A stretch of 64,000 nucleotides of DNA from Streptacidiphilus sp041262525 (GCF_041262525.1 NZ_JBGCCK010000023.1:56735-120734), one strand, 5' to 3'; positions 16,556 to 25,517 are shown, numbered from the stretch's first letter. A program made the numbers and translations. Notes: generated by a model from the letters alone, not told the origin.

Positions 16556-16677
16556 GACCGACATCCTCACTTCTCGCGGACGACCAACTGACCTTGACGT
16601 TCAGTCAACTACGCTGCTACCACGTCGTCGTGTGCATGCATCCTAACGGATCAAGCGCAGCTCGCGCGCGGTCGGGC

Positions 16678-18840
16678 TCAGCTCGTCGACTTCGGCGAGG
16701 TGAGGTCGTAGACGGTGGTGCCGCCGACGGTCCTGGCGGTGAAGTTGGCCTTCACCCAGGCGGCGATCTGGGACGCGTAGGTGGTGCTGTTGCCGCCCTG
16801 GCCGCCTTGACCGCCTTGGCCGCCTTGGCCGGTGGAGGCGGCGATGAAGTAGTGGATCTTCCCTTCGCTGACGTACTGCTTGAACTGGGCGAGAGTCGGC
16901 GCGGCGTCGGTGCCGTTGAAGCCGCCGAGTGCCATGACCGGGTCGCCGGTGGCCAGTTGGTAGCTGGCCGCGTTCTGGGAACCGACCGTTGCCGCGGCCC
17001 AGGTGTAGGCGGAGGCGTTCTGCTCCAGCAGGGTCTTCATCTCGCTGCTTACGCCGGCGCCGTTGATCAGGCCGCCCATGCCGCCCCCGCCTGCGGTCTT
17101 GCCGGTGCCGGTCCGGGAGGCGCCGGCGGCCGTGCCGCCCTGGGCGGGCAGGCCCGGCGGGGTGCCCGTCATGCCCGTTCTTCCGCCGCCGGTAGCGGTG
17201 CCGCCGGGTCGGCCGCCACCCATGCCGCCCATGCCGCCCGTGCTGGGGCCGGCGGTCGGGAGGGAGCCGGTGTGGGCGGTGGACACGGTGTCCGCCGCGT
17301 AGGCAGCCGGGCCGGCCAGCAGCGCGATCACCGCAGCCAGCGCGGCGGCGGCGACCATGCGGCGTGAACGCAGCGAGTCCGTCAGGAACGGATGGACCAG
17401 CAGACCCGCCGCGGCCAGGAGGCCGACCACCAGCACCAGCCACTTCACCGCCGGGTAGAAGGCGGCGGTCCGGTCGAGCAGCACGAAGGCCCAGACCGCG
17501 GAGATACCGACGGTCACGGCGGACACCGCCGCCACCCACCGCCGCCGCCGTCCGCGCCACAGCCCGTCGGCGCCCATCCCGACCAGCGCCGCGATCGAGG
17601 GAGCCAGGGCCACGGTGTAGTACGCGTGGAAGATTCCGCTCATGAAGCTGAAGGTGAGCGCGGTCAACAGGAAGCTGCCGCCCCACACCACGAACGCCGC
17701 GCGAGCGGTGTCGGCGCGGCCGTAGCGACGGCTCGCCCAGAGGCCGAAGGCGAGCAGGATCAGCGCCGCCGGGATCAGCCAGGCGATCTGCCCGCCGATC
17801 TCGGAGCCGAGCAGCCGGGTGATCCCGGTCGCGCCCCACTGCCCGGTCGAGCCGCCGCCTCCGCCGACGCTTCCGGTCTCGTTGCCGGTCAGTCGGCCGA
17901 AGCCGTTGTAGCCGAAGGTCAGCGACAGGAAGGAGTCGTCGGTGGAACCGCCGACGTACGGACGGTCGGCAGCGGGGACCAGCTGCACCACGGCGACCCA
18001 CCAGCCGGCTGCCGCCACCATCGCCAGCGTGGCCCAGGCGAGTTGACCGATGCGCTTGCGCAGCCGGTGCGGGCCGAGGGCCAGGTACGCCCCGCCGAAG
18101 GCGGGCAGCACCAGGAATGCCTGCAGGGTCTTGGTCAGGAACGCGAAGCCGATCAACGTTCCGGCCAGCACCAGCCAGCGCGTGCGCCCGTTCTCGTGCG
18201 CGCGCAGCATCGCGTGGGTCGCCGAGGCAAGAAGCAGCGCCAGCAGCGCGTCCGGGTTGTTGAAGCGGAACATCAGCACCGCGACCGGCGTCAGTGCCAG
18301 CACCGCGCCGGCGATCAGCCCGGCGTGCGCGGAGAAGCGCCGCCGCACCGCCGCGTAGACCACGCCGACGGTGGCGACGCCCATCAGCGCCTGGGGTGCC
18401 AGAATGCTCCAGGAGCTCAGCCCGAAGAGCCGGACCGACAGGGCCATGAACCACAGTGAGGCAGGCGGCTTGTCGACCGTGATGAAGTTCGACGCGTCCG
18501 AGGACCCGTAGAAGAAAGCCTCCCAGCTCTTCGAACCGGCCTGCACGGCCGCCGAGTAGAAGGAGTTGGCGTAGCCGCTGACGCTGAGGTCCCACAGGTA
18601 GAGCACGGCGGTGACCAGCAGCAGCGCGAGCAGCGCGGGCCGGACCCAGCGCGCGTCCTCCGGACGGCCGCGCCAGGCGCGGGCCGGGAGCGAACGCAGT
18701 CGCTCTCCCAAGGACGGACGGGGCCGCTCGGGCGACGGCACGATAGCTGGAAAGAGCGCGTCGGGCTCGGCGCGGTGCGCGGACGGCGGGGACTGGCGCG
18801 GCGGCGTGGTCGGCGGCGAGTCGTGGAGATGGAGGGTCAT
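16678..18840 (-). CDS. GT39/ArnT-like membrane glycosyltransferase
   Basis: This 720-aa polytopic protein starts at ATG 18840 with GGGAG upstream. After a Pro-rich cytosolic N-terminus it has a dozen or so hydrophobic segments. The first loop holds YANSFYSAAVQAGSKSWEAFFYG and NFITVDKPPASLWFMALSVRLFG. The DKPP motif and preceding acidic residue are the signature of GT-C enzymes such as ArnT and PMT that use polyprenyl-phosphate sugars. The C-terminal extracytoplasmic domain carries a low-complexity Gly/Met-rich stretch (TGGMGGMGGGRPGG), a QGGQGGQGGQGG run, and DPVMALGGFNGTD, FKQYVSEGKIHYFIA. It likely transfers a sugar onto a cell-envelope lipid or protein. Substrate unknown. Confidence 0.88.
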   Translation of the reverse strand: MTLHLHDSPPTTPPRQSPPSAHRAEPDALFPAIVPSPERPRPSLGERLRSLPARAWRGRPEDARWVRPALLALLLVTAVLYLWDLSVSGYANSFYSAAVQAGSKSWEAFFYGSSDASNFITVDKPPASLWFMALSVRLFGLSSWSILAPQALMGVATVGVVYAAVRRRFSAHAGLIAGAVLALTPVAVLMFRFNNPDALLALLLASATHAMLRAHENGRTRWLVLAGTLIGFAFLTKTLQAFLVLPAFGGAYLALGPHRLRKRIGQLAWATLAMVAAAGWWVAVVQLVPAADRPYVGGSTDDSFLSLTFGYNGFGRLTGNETGSVGGGGGSTGQWGATGITRLLGSEIGGQIAWLIPAALILLAFGLWASRRYGRADTARAAFVVWGGSFLLTALTFSFMSGIFHAYYTVALAPSIAALVGMGADGLWRGRRRRWVAAVSAVTVGISAVWAFVLLDRTAAFYPAVKWLVLVVGLLAAAGLLVHPFLTDSLRSRRMVAAAALAAVIALLAGPAAYAADTVSTAHTGSLPTAGPSTGGMGGMGGGRPGGTATGGGRTGMTGTPPGLPAQGGTAAGASRTGTGKTAGGGGMGGLINGAGVSSEMKTLLEQNASAYTWAAATVGSQNAASYQLATGDPVMALGGFNGTDAAPTLAQFKQYVSEGKIHYFIAASTGQGGQGGQGGQGGNSTTYASQIAAWVKANFTARTVGGTTVYDLTSPKSTS

Positions 18841-19204
18841 GCGGCGCTCCCGTGCGGTAGCGGCTCGCGGCGCGGCATGGTCGGTGCCGCGAGCGAGGCC
18901 GCGGCCGACGACGTCGGTGGTGCGGTGATTGCGGACATGACGCAAAGCTCGCGGCGGGGCGTGAGGGAATTCTGAGGCCGGCTTGAAGCGGCGCCTCAGA
19001 TTCACTGTGCATCCGCTGTGGACGGGCGGGACGCGCGGAGCTCGGCTCAGCCGGCGAGGCGATCCCATCGAACCCGCAGGCCAGGGCGGATCGTCGACAC
19101 CCCTTACGGCCAGCCTACGGATCACCGGGTATCAAAGAAGTCCGGGACACACCGGAGACACTCGCGGCGCACCCCGCCGCCGCTCGACCGCCAGGAATCC
19201 ACGC
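18841..19204. other. intergenic region upstream of the glycosyltransferase
   Basis: About 360 bp between divergent genes. It holds the glycosyltransferase Shine-Dalgarno sequence and a perfect 8-bp inverted repeat (annotated separately). No convincing ORF or RNA was seen in the remainder. Confidence 0.5.
18971..19000. promoter_or_regulatory. inverted repeat upstream of the glycosyltransferase
   Basis: TCTGAGGC (18971-18978) and GCCTCAGA (18993-19000) are perfect arms separated by 14 bp, about 130 bp upstream of the start codon. Spacing of about two helical turns centre to centre suits a dimeric regulator. Confidence 0.45.
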
Positions 19205-19426
19205 ATGACCATCGAGCCCGGACCCGCTGACGACGACTGGGACGCAGAGATCCTCGACGACGGATTCGTCCGCAGAGCCGAGATCCACGAGGCATCAGGC
19301 CGCGCCCGCATGCTGGGTGCCCGCTGGAAGCGAGAAGCCCCCGAGCCGCAGCCGTGGCGTGCCGATCAGCCTCCTGCGGGATGGTTCTGGAGCAGAGCTC
19401 GCCGTCGCCGGCGACGCGTGCGCTGA
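19205..19426 (+). CDS. small conserved-type hypothetical protein
   Basis: This 73-aa protein, MTIEPGPADDDWDAEILDDG, continues FVRRAEIHEASGRARML and ends with a strongly basic tail (FWSRARRRRRRVR). The acidic N-terminus, central FVRxAxxxExSxRARML helix and basic C-terminus are familiar to me from small streptomycete proteins, but I know no function. An acidic-basic distribution could indicate a nucleic acid or membrane-surface binding protein. Its 3' end is close to and convergent with the next gene. Confidence 0.55.
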   Translation: MTIEPGPADDDWDAEILDDGFVRRAEIHEASGRARMLGARWKREAPEPQPWRADQPPAGWFWSRARRRRRRVR

Positions 19427-19445
19427 GAGTCTGCCGCCCTCGGCG

Positions 19446-20210
19446 TCAGGGTTTCGGCTGGGAGTTCAGCAGGGCGGCGACGGTGTCGCGGAGGTCCTTG
19501 CGGCGGCCGGGGGCCGGGGTCAGCCGGGTGCGTTGCTGGGGGTCGCGGGCGAAGGCGTGCAGGCGGCCGTCGTGGCGGGCGAGGACGAGGTCGGTGCTGG
19601 CGCCGGCGATCTCGGCGGAGCCGATCGCGGTGTAGTGGACGGCGGTGAGCAGCGCGGAGCGCTCGGCGCCGGCGAGGATCGCGTCCGCGTCGGTGTCCGG
19701 GCCCGGCTCGGCCCAGGGGCCGCGTGGGAGCCATTCGGCGATGATGCCCAGGGTGTCATCGAGGGTGCGCAGGGAGATCTCGTGAACGCCGAGGGCGTCG
19801 ATGCGGACGATCACGCAGATCTGCTCCGGTTGCGGCAGCACCAGGATCCGCCAGGCTTCGCCGGGAGCGGTGCCGGTGGTGCGCGCGTCCAGCACCATAC
19901 GGGCGCGCTGCTGGAAGGCGACGGCGATACCGAGGTCGCCCCTGACCTGGATCTGGTCCGCTCCGGCGCCGGCGAGCAGTAGTTGACGGGCGGCCAGGGA
20001 GCGGACGGCCTCGGCGAGGACCTCGTCCGAGGGGCGGGCCTCCAGGAAGTCGACGACGGCGTCGACGGCGGTGAGTTCGGCGATGGTATAGGCGCCCAGC
20101 GGCACAGGACCGGTGTGCACCAAATTGACCACCGCCGACACCAGTCCCTCGGGGGTGACAGCCTCTCCGGGGGCCGGCTGCTCGGGCGTCGCGCTGTCGA
20201 TACCGGTCAT
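19446..20210 (-). CDS. uncharacterised protein, second gene of a coupled pair
   Basis: This 254-aa protein starts at ATG 20210, overlapping the upstream gene stop as ATGA. It has no signal peptide or membrane helix. The predicted pattern is helical in residues 20-95 (GLVSAVVNLVHTG, AVVDFLEARPSDEVLAEAVRSLAARQLLL) and beta-rich from 95-180 (DQIQVRGDLGIAVAFQQR, WRILVLPQPEQICVIVRIDALGVHEISLR). A final helical region follows. I do not recognise the family. Tight coupling to the 296-aa gene implies joint action. Confidence 0.6.
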   Translation of the reverse strand: MTGIDSATPEQPAPGEAVTPEGLVSAVVNLVHTGPVPLGAYTIAELTAVDAVVDFLEARPSDEVLAEAVRSLAARQLLLAGAGADQIQVRGDLGIAVAFQQRARMVLDARTTGTAPGEAWRILVLPQPEQICVIVRIDALGVHEISLRTLDDTLGIIAEWLPRGPWAEPGPDTDADAILAGAERSALLTAVHYTAIGSAEIAGASTDLVLARHDGRLHAFARDPQQRTRLTPAPGRRKDLRDTVAALLNSQPKP

Positions 20211-21097
20211 GCCGCGTCCTCGATCCACCGTGTCCCTGGCTGCGGCTTCTCTCCCGCTGCGGCCAGGACTGCCGCGGTACTCGGCAGTGGGGTCTCGCCG
20301 ACCCACACCTGCGAACTTCCAAAGAGTCCCCGACCGGCGCGGCCGGTCAGCGCGAGGCCCAGTTCGTCCGAGGGCTCCGCCTGTTCGGGCGGGGGGAAGC
20401 GACCGGCCAGGTCCTGGGAGAACGAGGTGACGTCGTCGTCCAACTCGATCCGGCGCAGCGCGGCGACCAGGGCCTGCGCGACGGGTGGGGTCAGCACGGT
20501 GGGCACGGCGAGGGCGGGATTGAGGTACATCGGCCGTCGCTCGGTGACTCGGGACAGCCCCCAGGGGCCGACGTTGCTGCGGGTGAGCCGGTACACGACG
20601 TAGTCCATGAGATGCCGCAGGTCGCTCAGGGTCGGCAGCTTGCCCTTCCCGAAGGCGGCCGGGGTCTTCTCCAACTGGAGCCAGGTGCCCTGCGCCGTCC
20701 GCCCGTGCAGCTTCTCGCGGACGACGTTGCCGCGCATGCCGATGTCGGGGTAGCGGGACTTGTCGATGTCGCGGTGATGGCTGGATACGCGCGGATGGCT
20801 CGTCTCGGGGAAGCTCCAGGTCTCGTAGAGTCGCGGGTCGTCGACCAGGACGTGGCCGCCGCAAAGCACATCGTGCAGCTGCTGGACCTGCAGACCGTGG
20901 CGCTCCAGGTCGGCGATGATGGCCGCCTCCTCGGGGCTCAGCCGCGACGAGGCGGCGAGCAGCCCCTTACGGTAGGTGCCGGTCCGCGCGGTGAGCTCGA
21001 TCAGGATCCGTACCCGGGTCCTGGTCTTCTCGGTCTGCTGCGCCTTCCGCGCCTTGGCGGCTCGCCGTTCGTGCTTGCGAGCATGCGGCTCTGTCAT
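20207..21097 (-). CDS. uncharacterised protein, first gene of a coupled pair
   Basis: This 296-aa protein starts at ATG 21097; an upstream in-frame start would add 24 residues. The N-terminus is highly basic (ARKHERRAAKARKAQQTEKTR). The centre contains GHVLVDDPRLYETW, SSHHRDIDKSRYPDIGMRG and GTWLQLEKTPAAF, then HLMDYVVYRLTRSNVGPWG and RRPMYLNP. No signal or membrane segment is seen and I cannot assign a domain. The basic start suggests nucleic-acid contact, but this is inference. It overlaps the following 254-aa gene by 4 bp. Confidence 0.6.
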   Translation of the reverse strand: MTEPHARKHERRAAKARKAQQTEKTRTRVRILIELTARTGTYRKGLLAASSRLSPEEAAIIADLERHGLQVQQLHDVLCGGHVLVDDPRLYETWSFPETSHPRVSSHHRDIDKSRYPDIGMRGNVVREKLHGRTAQGTWLQLEKTPAAFGKGKLPTLSDLRHLMDYVVYRLTRSNVGPWGLSRVTERRPMYLNPALAVPTVLTPPVAQALVAALRRIELDDDVTSFSQDLAGRFPPPEQAEPSDELGLALTGRAGRGLFGSSQVWVGETPLPSTAAVLAAAGEKPQPGTRWIEDAA

Positions 21098-21293
21098 GTG
21101 AACCAGTACAACATCGGACAAATCGAATTCGCGGCATCGATGAGATGCTGCGTGTCGAGCCCCGCGCATAGCTCAAGGATCGGATCGTGATCTCCTACCG
21201 ACGTCGGATGCACCGTCAGCAGGCCGCTGCGGAGAATCGGACCAGAGGTCAGGACGTCGGGACGGTAGACGTCCGGAACGAAAGGGTTCCCGT

Positions 21294-24050
21294 ATGGGTC
21301 TGCGAACACCGCGTCGGCTGCGTGCCGCGCTGTCACGGCGGCGCGGCGCGGTGATCGCCGGGGTTCTGGCGGTGGTCGTGCTGCTGGGGCTGGCCACCTG
21401 GTCCGCGGCGGCCGGTGGCGGCGCGGCGGCCGTGCGGGAGGAGGACCGGTTCCTCGCGTTCCCGGCAGGGCCGGGCGGCGGTGCCGACGTGCGGATCGAC
21501 ACCGCGTTCTTCACCAACGGGAGCCCGGCGGTGCGCCGCCCGGCGGTGCTGCTCGCGCACGGGTTCGGCGGCAGCAAGGACGACATGCGCGCGGAGGCTC
21601 AGGATCTGGCCCGCGACGGGTACGCCGTGCTGACCTGGTCCGCGCGCGGGTTCGGGCGTTCCGGCGGGCAGATCGGGCTGAACGACCCCCGCGCCGAGGT
21701 CGCCGACGTCAAGGGACTGATCGACTGGCTGGCCGGGCGTCCCGAGGTGCAGTTGGACGCGCCGGGTGATCCTCGGGTCGGCGTCGCGGGGGCCTCGTAC
21801 GGGGGCGCGATCGCGCTGCTGGCCGCCGGTTACGACAAGCGGGTGGACGCGATCGCCCCGGAGATCACGTACTGGGACCTGGCGGACGCGCTCTTCCCGA
21901 ACGACGTCTTCAAGAAGCTGTGGGCCGGGATCTTCTTCACCACGGGCTCCGCAGGCTCCACTGCGTCCGCAGGCTCCACGAGCGGTCCCGGAGCGGTGGC
22001 CGGCAGCGGCGCCGGCGCGTGCGGGCGGTTCACCGCCGAGCTGTGCGCGATGTACCAGCGGGTCGCCGTGGCGGGGAAGCCGGATCCGGCGGCGCGTCAG
22101 ATGCTGGAGGCGCGCAGCCCGTCCGCCGTGGGCAGTCGCATCGACGTGCCGACCCTGCTGCTGCAGGGGCAGACGGACTCCCTCTTCCCGCTGGACCAGT
22201 CGGACCGGGCCGCCCAGGCGATCAGGGCCAACGGCGCCCCGGTCTCGGTCGACTGGACCGCAGGCGGCCACGACGGCGGCGACCCCGAGAGCAAGCGCGT
22301 CCAGGCCCGCACCGTCGCCTGGTTCGACCGTTACCTCAAGGGCGACAAGGGCGTGGACACCGGGCCCGCGTTCCGGGTCTCCCGCACCGGTGGGATCGAC
22401 AGTACGACCGCCACGCTGACCCTGGACGGCGCCACCAGCGGCAGCTACCCCGGCCTGGACGGCGCCGAGCAGCGCGAGTTCCCGCTCGCGGGCGCGACCC
22501 AGACCTTCGACAACCCGGCCGGTGCGAATCCGCCGGCGATCTCGGCCGTGCCCGGCCTCGGCTCGCTCGGGCAACTGTCCGGGCTGGGGGGCGCGGCAGG
22601 CCTCTCGCTCGCCGTCGACTTCCCGGGCCAGAACGCCCGTTTCGACTCCGCGCCCCTGGCACAGGACGTGCGGATCACCGGCTCCCCCCACGTCCGCCTG
22701 CGGGTGCAGGCGGACAGCGACGAGGCCGTGCTCTTCGCCAAGCTCTACGACGTCGCCCCCGGCGGCGCGCAGCAGCAGGTGCTGCCCTCGCAGCTGGTCA
22801 CCCCGCTGCGGGTGACCGGGGCGCGGGCCGGGGCGGACGTCGAGCTGCGGCTGCCCGCCGTGGACCACGCCGTGCAGGCGGGGCACCGGCTGCGGCTGGT
22901 GCTGGCCGCGACCGATCTCGGCTACGCCTCTCCCACCGCGCCCGCCCGCTACACGGTCGCGCTCACCGGCACCCCGCTGAGCGTGCCGGTCGATCCGCAG
23001 CTGCTCACCGTCGCGCCGCCGTTGCCGTGGTGGGTGTGGGCGCTGCAGCTGCTGGCCGTGCTGGCCGCGGCCGCGCTGCTGCTCACCGGCCGCCGCCGGA
23101 CGGCGACGCCCGCGCCGGAGCCGGCGTTGGATGGCGTGCCGCTGCAGATCAGCGGGCTGACGAAGCGTTACAAGGGCGCTGCCGACCGCTACGCCGTGCG
23201 CGACCTGTCGTTCCGCGTCGAGGCGGGCCAGGTGCTGGGGCTGCTGGGCCCGAACGGGGCCGGCAAGACGACGACGTTGCGGATGCTGATGGGCCTCATC
23301 CGCCCTGACGGGGGTGAGATCAGGGTCTTCGGGCAGGCGATCCGGCCGGGCGCGCCGGTGCTGTCACGGGTGGGCGCCTTCGTGGAGGGCCCCGGCTTCC
23401 TGCCGCACCTGTCCGGCAGCGACAACCTGGACCTGTACTGGCGGGCGACGGGACGCCCGGCCGCGGAGGCGCACTTCGCCGAGGCGCTGGAGATCGCCGG
23501 GCTGGGCGACGCCGTGGAGCGCGCGGTGCGGACGTATTCGCAGGGGATGCGGCAGCGCCTGGCCATCGCCCAGGCGATGCTCGGCCTGCCCGATCTGCTG
23601 ATTCTCGACGAGCCGCTCAACGGCCTGGACCCGCCGCAGATCAGGGAGATGCGCGACGTCATCACCGCCTATGCGGCGACCGGACGCACCGTCATCGTCT
23701 CCAGCCACCTGCTCGCGGAGGTCGAGCAGACCTGCACGCATCTGGTGGTGATGGACCACGGGCAGCTGGCCCAGGCCGGGCCGGTCGCCGAGATCACCGG
23801 ATCCGACGACACACTGCTGGTGGGCACGGTCGAGCCGCTCTCCGAGAGCCTGCTGGACAAGGTCGCGGCGCTGCCGGGGGTCGGCTCGGCCGAGACCACC
23901 GACGCCGGGCTGCTGGTGCGGCTGGACGGCACGAGCGCGGACCGGCTGCTGGTCGAACTGGTCCGGCTGGAGGTCAAGGTAGCGAGCCTGACCCCCAACC
24001 GGCGTCTGGAGGACGCGTTCCTCACCCTGATCGGAGGCACCGCACGATGA
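21294..24050 (+). CDS. fusion: exported CocE/NonD-type hydrolase, TM helix and ABC transporter ATPase
   Basis: This single 918-aa ORF starts at ATG 21294 (AAAGGG upstream). Residues 19-37 form a signal-anchor helix. Residues about 55-560 are an X-Pro dipeptidyl-peptidase/CocE-like alpha/beta hydrolase: LAHGFGGSK, WSARGFGRSGG, nucleophile GASYGG (S168), an Asp in QGQTDSLFPL (about 295), a His in AGGHDGG (about 325), then a beta-rich C-terminal domain. Residues about 573-598 form a second membrane helix (WVWALQLLAVLAAAALLL). Residues 614-918 are an ABC ATPase: GLLGPNGAGKTT (Lys 658), YSQGMRQRL signature, LLILDEPLNGLDPP and SSHLLAEVEQ. The implied topology puts the hydrolase outside and the ATPase inside. 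It overlaps the permease gene by 4 bp. No frameshift or internal start is needed. Confidence 0.9.
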   Translation: MGLRTPRRLRAALSRRRGAVIAGVLAVVVLLGLATWSAAAGGGAAAVREEDRFLAFPAGPGGGADVRIDTAFFTNGSPAVRRPAVLLAHGFGGSKDDMRAEAQDLARDGYAVLTWSARGFGRSGGQIGLNDPRAEVADVKGLIDWLAGRPEVQLDAPGDPRVGVAGASYGGAIALLAAGYDKRVDAIAPEITYWDLADALFPNDVFKKLWAGIFFTTGSAGSTASAGSTSGPGAVAGSGAGACGRFTAELCAMYQRVAVAGKPDPAARQMLEARSPSAVGSRIDVPTLLLQGQTDSLFPLDQSDRAAQAIRANGAPVSVDWTAGGHDGGDPESKRVQARTVAWFDRYLKGDKGVDTGPAFRVSRTGGIDSTTATLTLDGATSGSYPGLDGAEQREFPLAGATQTFDNPAGANPPAISAVPGLGSLGQLSGLGGAAGLSLAVDFPGQNARFDSAPLAQDVRITGSPHVRLRVQADSDEAVLFAKLYDVAPGGAQQQVLPSQLVTPLRVTGARAGADVELRLPAVDHAVQAGHRLRLVLAATDLGYASPTAPARYTVALTGTPLSVPVDPQLLTVAPPLPWWVWALQLLAVLAAAALLLTGRRRTATPAPEPALDGVPLQISGLTKRYKGAADRYAVRDLSFRVEAGQVLGLLGPNGAGKTTTLRMLMGLIRPDGGEIRVFGQAIRPGAPVLSRVGAFVEGPGFLPHLSGSDNLDLYWRATGRPAAEAHFAEALEIAGLGDAVERAVRTYSQGMRQRLAIAQAMLGLPDLLILDEPLNGLDPPQIREMRDVITAYAATGRTVIVSSHLLAEVEQTCTHLVVMDHGQLAQAGPVAEITGSDDTLLVGTVEPLSESLLDKVAALPGVGSAETTDAGLLVRLDGTSADRLLVELVRLEVKVASLTPNRRLEDAFLTLIGGTAR

Positions 24051-24943
24051 CCGCCAGCACCGCAGTCCCGGAGCAGCCGGACTCCCCCACGCCGACGTCC
24101 GCCTCCGCGCAGGCCGGCCCCGGCCGTCGTCGCGCGCTGCCGCTGAGGGTCGAGGCGGTGCGGCAGCTGCGGCGGCGCCGCACGTTGGCGATGGGCGTGC
24201 TGGTCGTCGCGCTGCCGCTGATCATCCTGGTGGCCTTTCAGGTGGGCGGCACTCCGAGCGGCCAGCGCAACCAGGTCACCTTCCTCAGCGTGACCACGGG
24301 CTCCGGCCTCAACTTCGCCGCGACCTGCCTGTTCCTCTCGGCTGGCTTCTTCATGCTGGTGCCGGTGGCGCTGTTCTTCGGCGACACCGTCGCGTCCGAG
24401 GCGAGCTGGTCCTCGCTGCGCTACCTGCTCGCGGCCCCGGTGCCACGCGGCCGGCTGCTGATGAGCAAGCTGGGCGTCGCGCTGCTGTTCAGCGCCGTCG
24501 CCTCGCTGGTGGTGCCGCTGGTGGCGCTGGTCGCGGGCGGCCTCGTCTACGGGTGGAGTCCGCTCGGGCTGCCGACAGGCGGCTCGCTGCCCGCCGGCAC
24601 AGCGCTCGCGCGGCTCGGGATCGCGATGGCGTTCGTGCTCGTCTCGCAGCTGGTGACGGGCGCGCTGGCCTTCTGGCTCTCCACCGTCACCGACGCACCG
24701 CTCGGCGCGGTCGGCGGCGCGCTCGGGCTGACCATCCTGGGCAACATCCTGGGCCAGATCAGCGCGCTGGGCAGCGTCAGGGACTTCCTCCCCACGTACT
24801 GGGCGTACTCCTGGGTGGACGCGCTGCAGCCGACCCTGCAGTGGAGCGGGATGCTGAAGGGGGCGTCACTGTCGGTCAGCTACGCGGTGGTGCTGGTCGC
24901 GCTGGCGTTCAGGCACTTCCGGGCGAAGGACGTGGTGTCGTAG
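24047..24943 (+). CDS. ABC-2 type transporter permease
   Basis: This 298-aa protein starts at ATG 24047, overlapping the fusion gene stop (ATGA). About 45 residues of hydrophilic N-terminus precede six hydrophobic segments, including TLAMGVLVVALPLIILVAF, FMLVPVALFFGDTVASEASWSSLRYLLAAPVPRGRLL and LLFSAVASLVVPLVALVAGG. The SWSSLRYLLAAPVPR loop between TM2 and TM3 is typical of ABC-2 exporters of the NatB/YhgE kind. It is the natural membrane partner of the ATPase part of the fusion. Substrate unknown; the hydrolase may process what is exported or remove a wall component at the exit. Confidence 0.88.
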   Translation: MTASTAVPEQPDSPTPTSASAQAGPGRRRALPLRVEAVRQLRRRRTLAMGVLVVALPLIILVAFQVGGTPSGQRNQVTFLSVTTGSGLNFAATCLFLSAGFFMLVPVALFFGDTVASEASWSSLRYLLAAPVPRGRLLMSKLGVALLFSAVASLVVPLVALVAGGLVYGWSPLGLPTGGSLPAGTALARLGIAMAFVLVSQLVTGALAFWLSTVTDAPLGAVGGALGLTILGNILGQISALGSVRDFLPTYWAYSWVDALQPTLQWSGMLKGASLSVSYAVVLVALAFRHFRAKDVVS

Positions 24944-25034
24944 CCCGCGGTTTCGGCGCGCGGGGCGGCGAGTAGTGTCGGCCGCGCGGCGCGGCGCGGC
25001 AGTGCGCGGCGTCTCGGCCCCCCGGAGGATCCAG

Positions 25035-25517
25035 ATGGCGAAATCACCCGAGCTCGGCGCTCCCGCTCCCGACTTCACCCTGCCGGCTGTGCAGCTGGTC
25101 GACGGCGAGATACAGCGCAGCGAGCTGACGCTGTCGCAGCAGCGCGGCCAGGCGCTGGTGCTGGCGTTCTACCCGGGCGACGACACGGCGGTCTGCACCA
25201 AGCAGCTGTGCTCCTACTCCTCCGGCCTGGAGGCGTTCACCGATCTCGGGGCGACCGTCTGGGGCATCAGCACGCAGGACCTCGACAGCCACGAGTCCTT
25301 CGCCCGCAAGCACGGGCTGCGGATGCCGTTGCTGGCGGACACCGAGCGGGCGGCCGTCGCCGCCTACGGGATCGGCCTGGGCGGGATGACCCGGCGGGCG
25401 GTGTTCCTGGTCGACGCGGAGGGCGTCCTGCGGTGGAAGCACATCGCCGCGCTGGGGCTGACCTACCGTGACGTACCGACGCTGACCGAGCAGCTGGCGC
25501 GCCTCACGTCGCGATGA
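25035..25517 (+). CDS. peroxiredoxin (BCP/PrxQ type)
   Basis: This 160-aa protein starts at ATG 25035 with GGAGGA upstream. The AhpC/TSA fold is shown by LGAPAPDFTLPAVQ, LVLAFYPGDDTAVCTKQLCSY, WGISTQDLDSHESFARKHGLRMPLLAD and RRAVFLVDAEGVLRWKH. The peroxidatic Cys lies in TAVCTKQLC, and the second Cys five residues on is in the PrxQ resolving position. It reduces peroxides with thioredoxin. It is cytosolic with no signal peptide. It begins about 90 bp after the permease gene and may be cotranscribed. Confidence 0.9.
   Translation: MAKSPELGAPAPDFTLPAVQLVDGEIQRSELTLSQQRGQALVLAFYPGDDTAVCTKQLCSYSSGLEAFTDLGATVWGISTQDLDSHESFARKHGLRMPLLADTERAAVAAYGIGLGGMTRRAVFLVDAEGVLRWKHIAALGLTYRDVPTLTEQLARLTSR

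Noticed and set aside
16587..16605. ACTGA-N9-TCAGT near the methyltransferase as a fourth TetR operator
   Set aside because: The spacing is one base longer than the 18-bp motif and the interior does not match, so I do not group it with the three operators.
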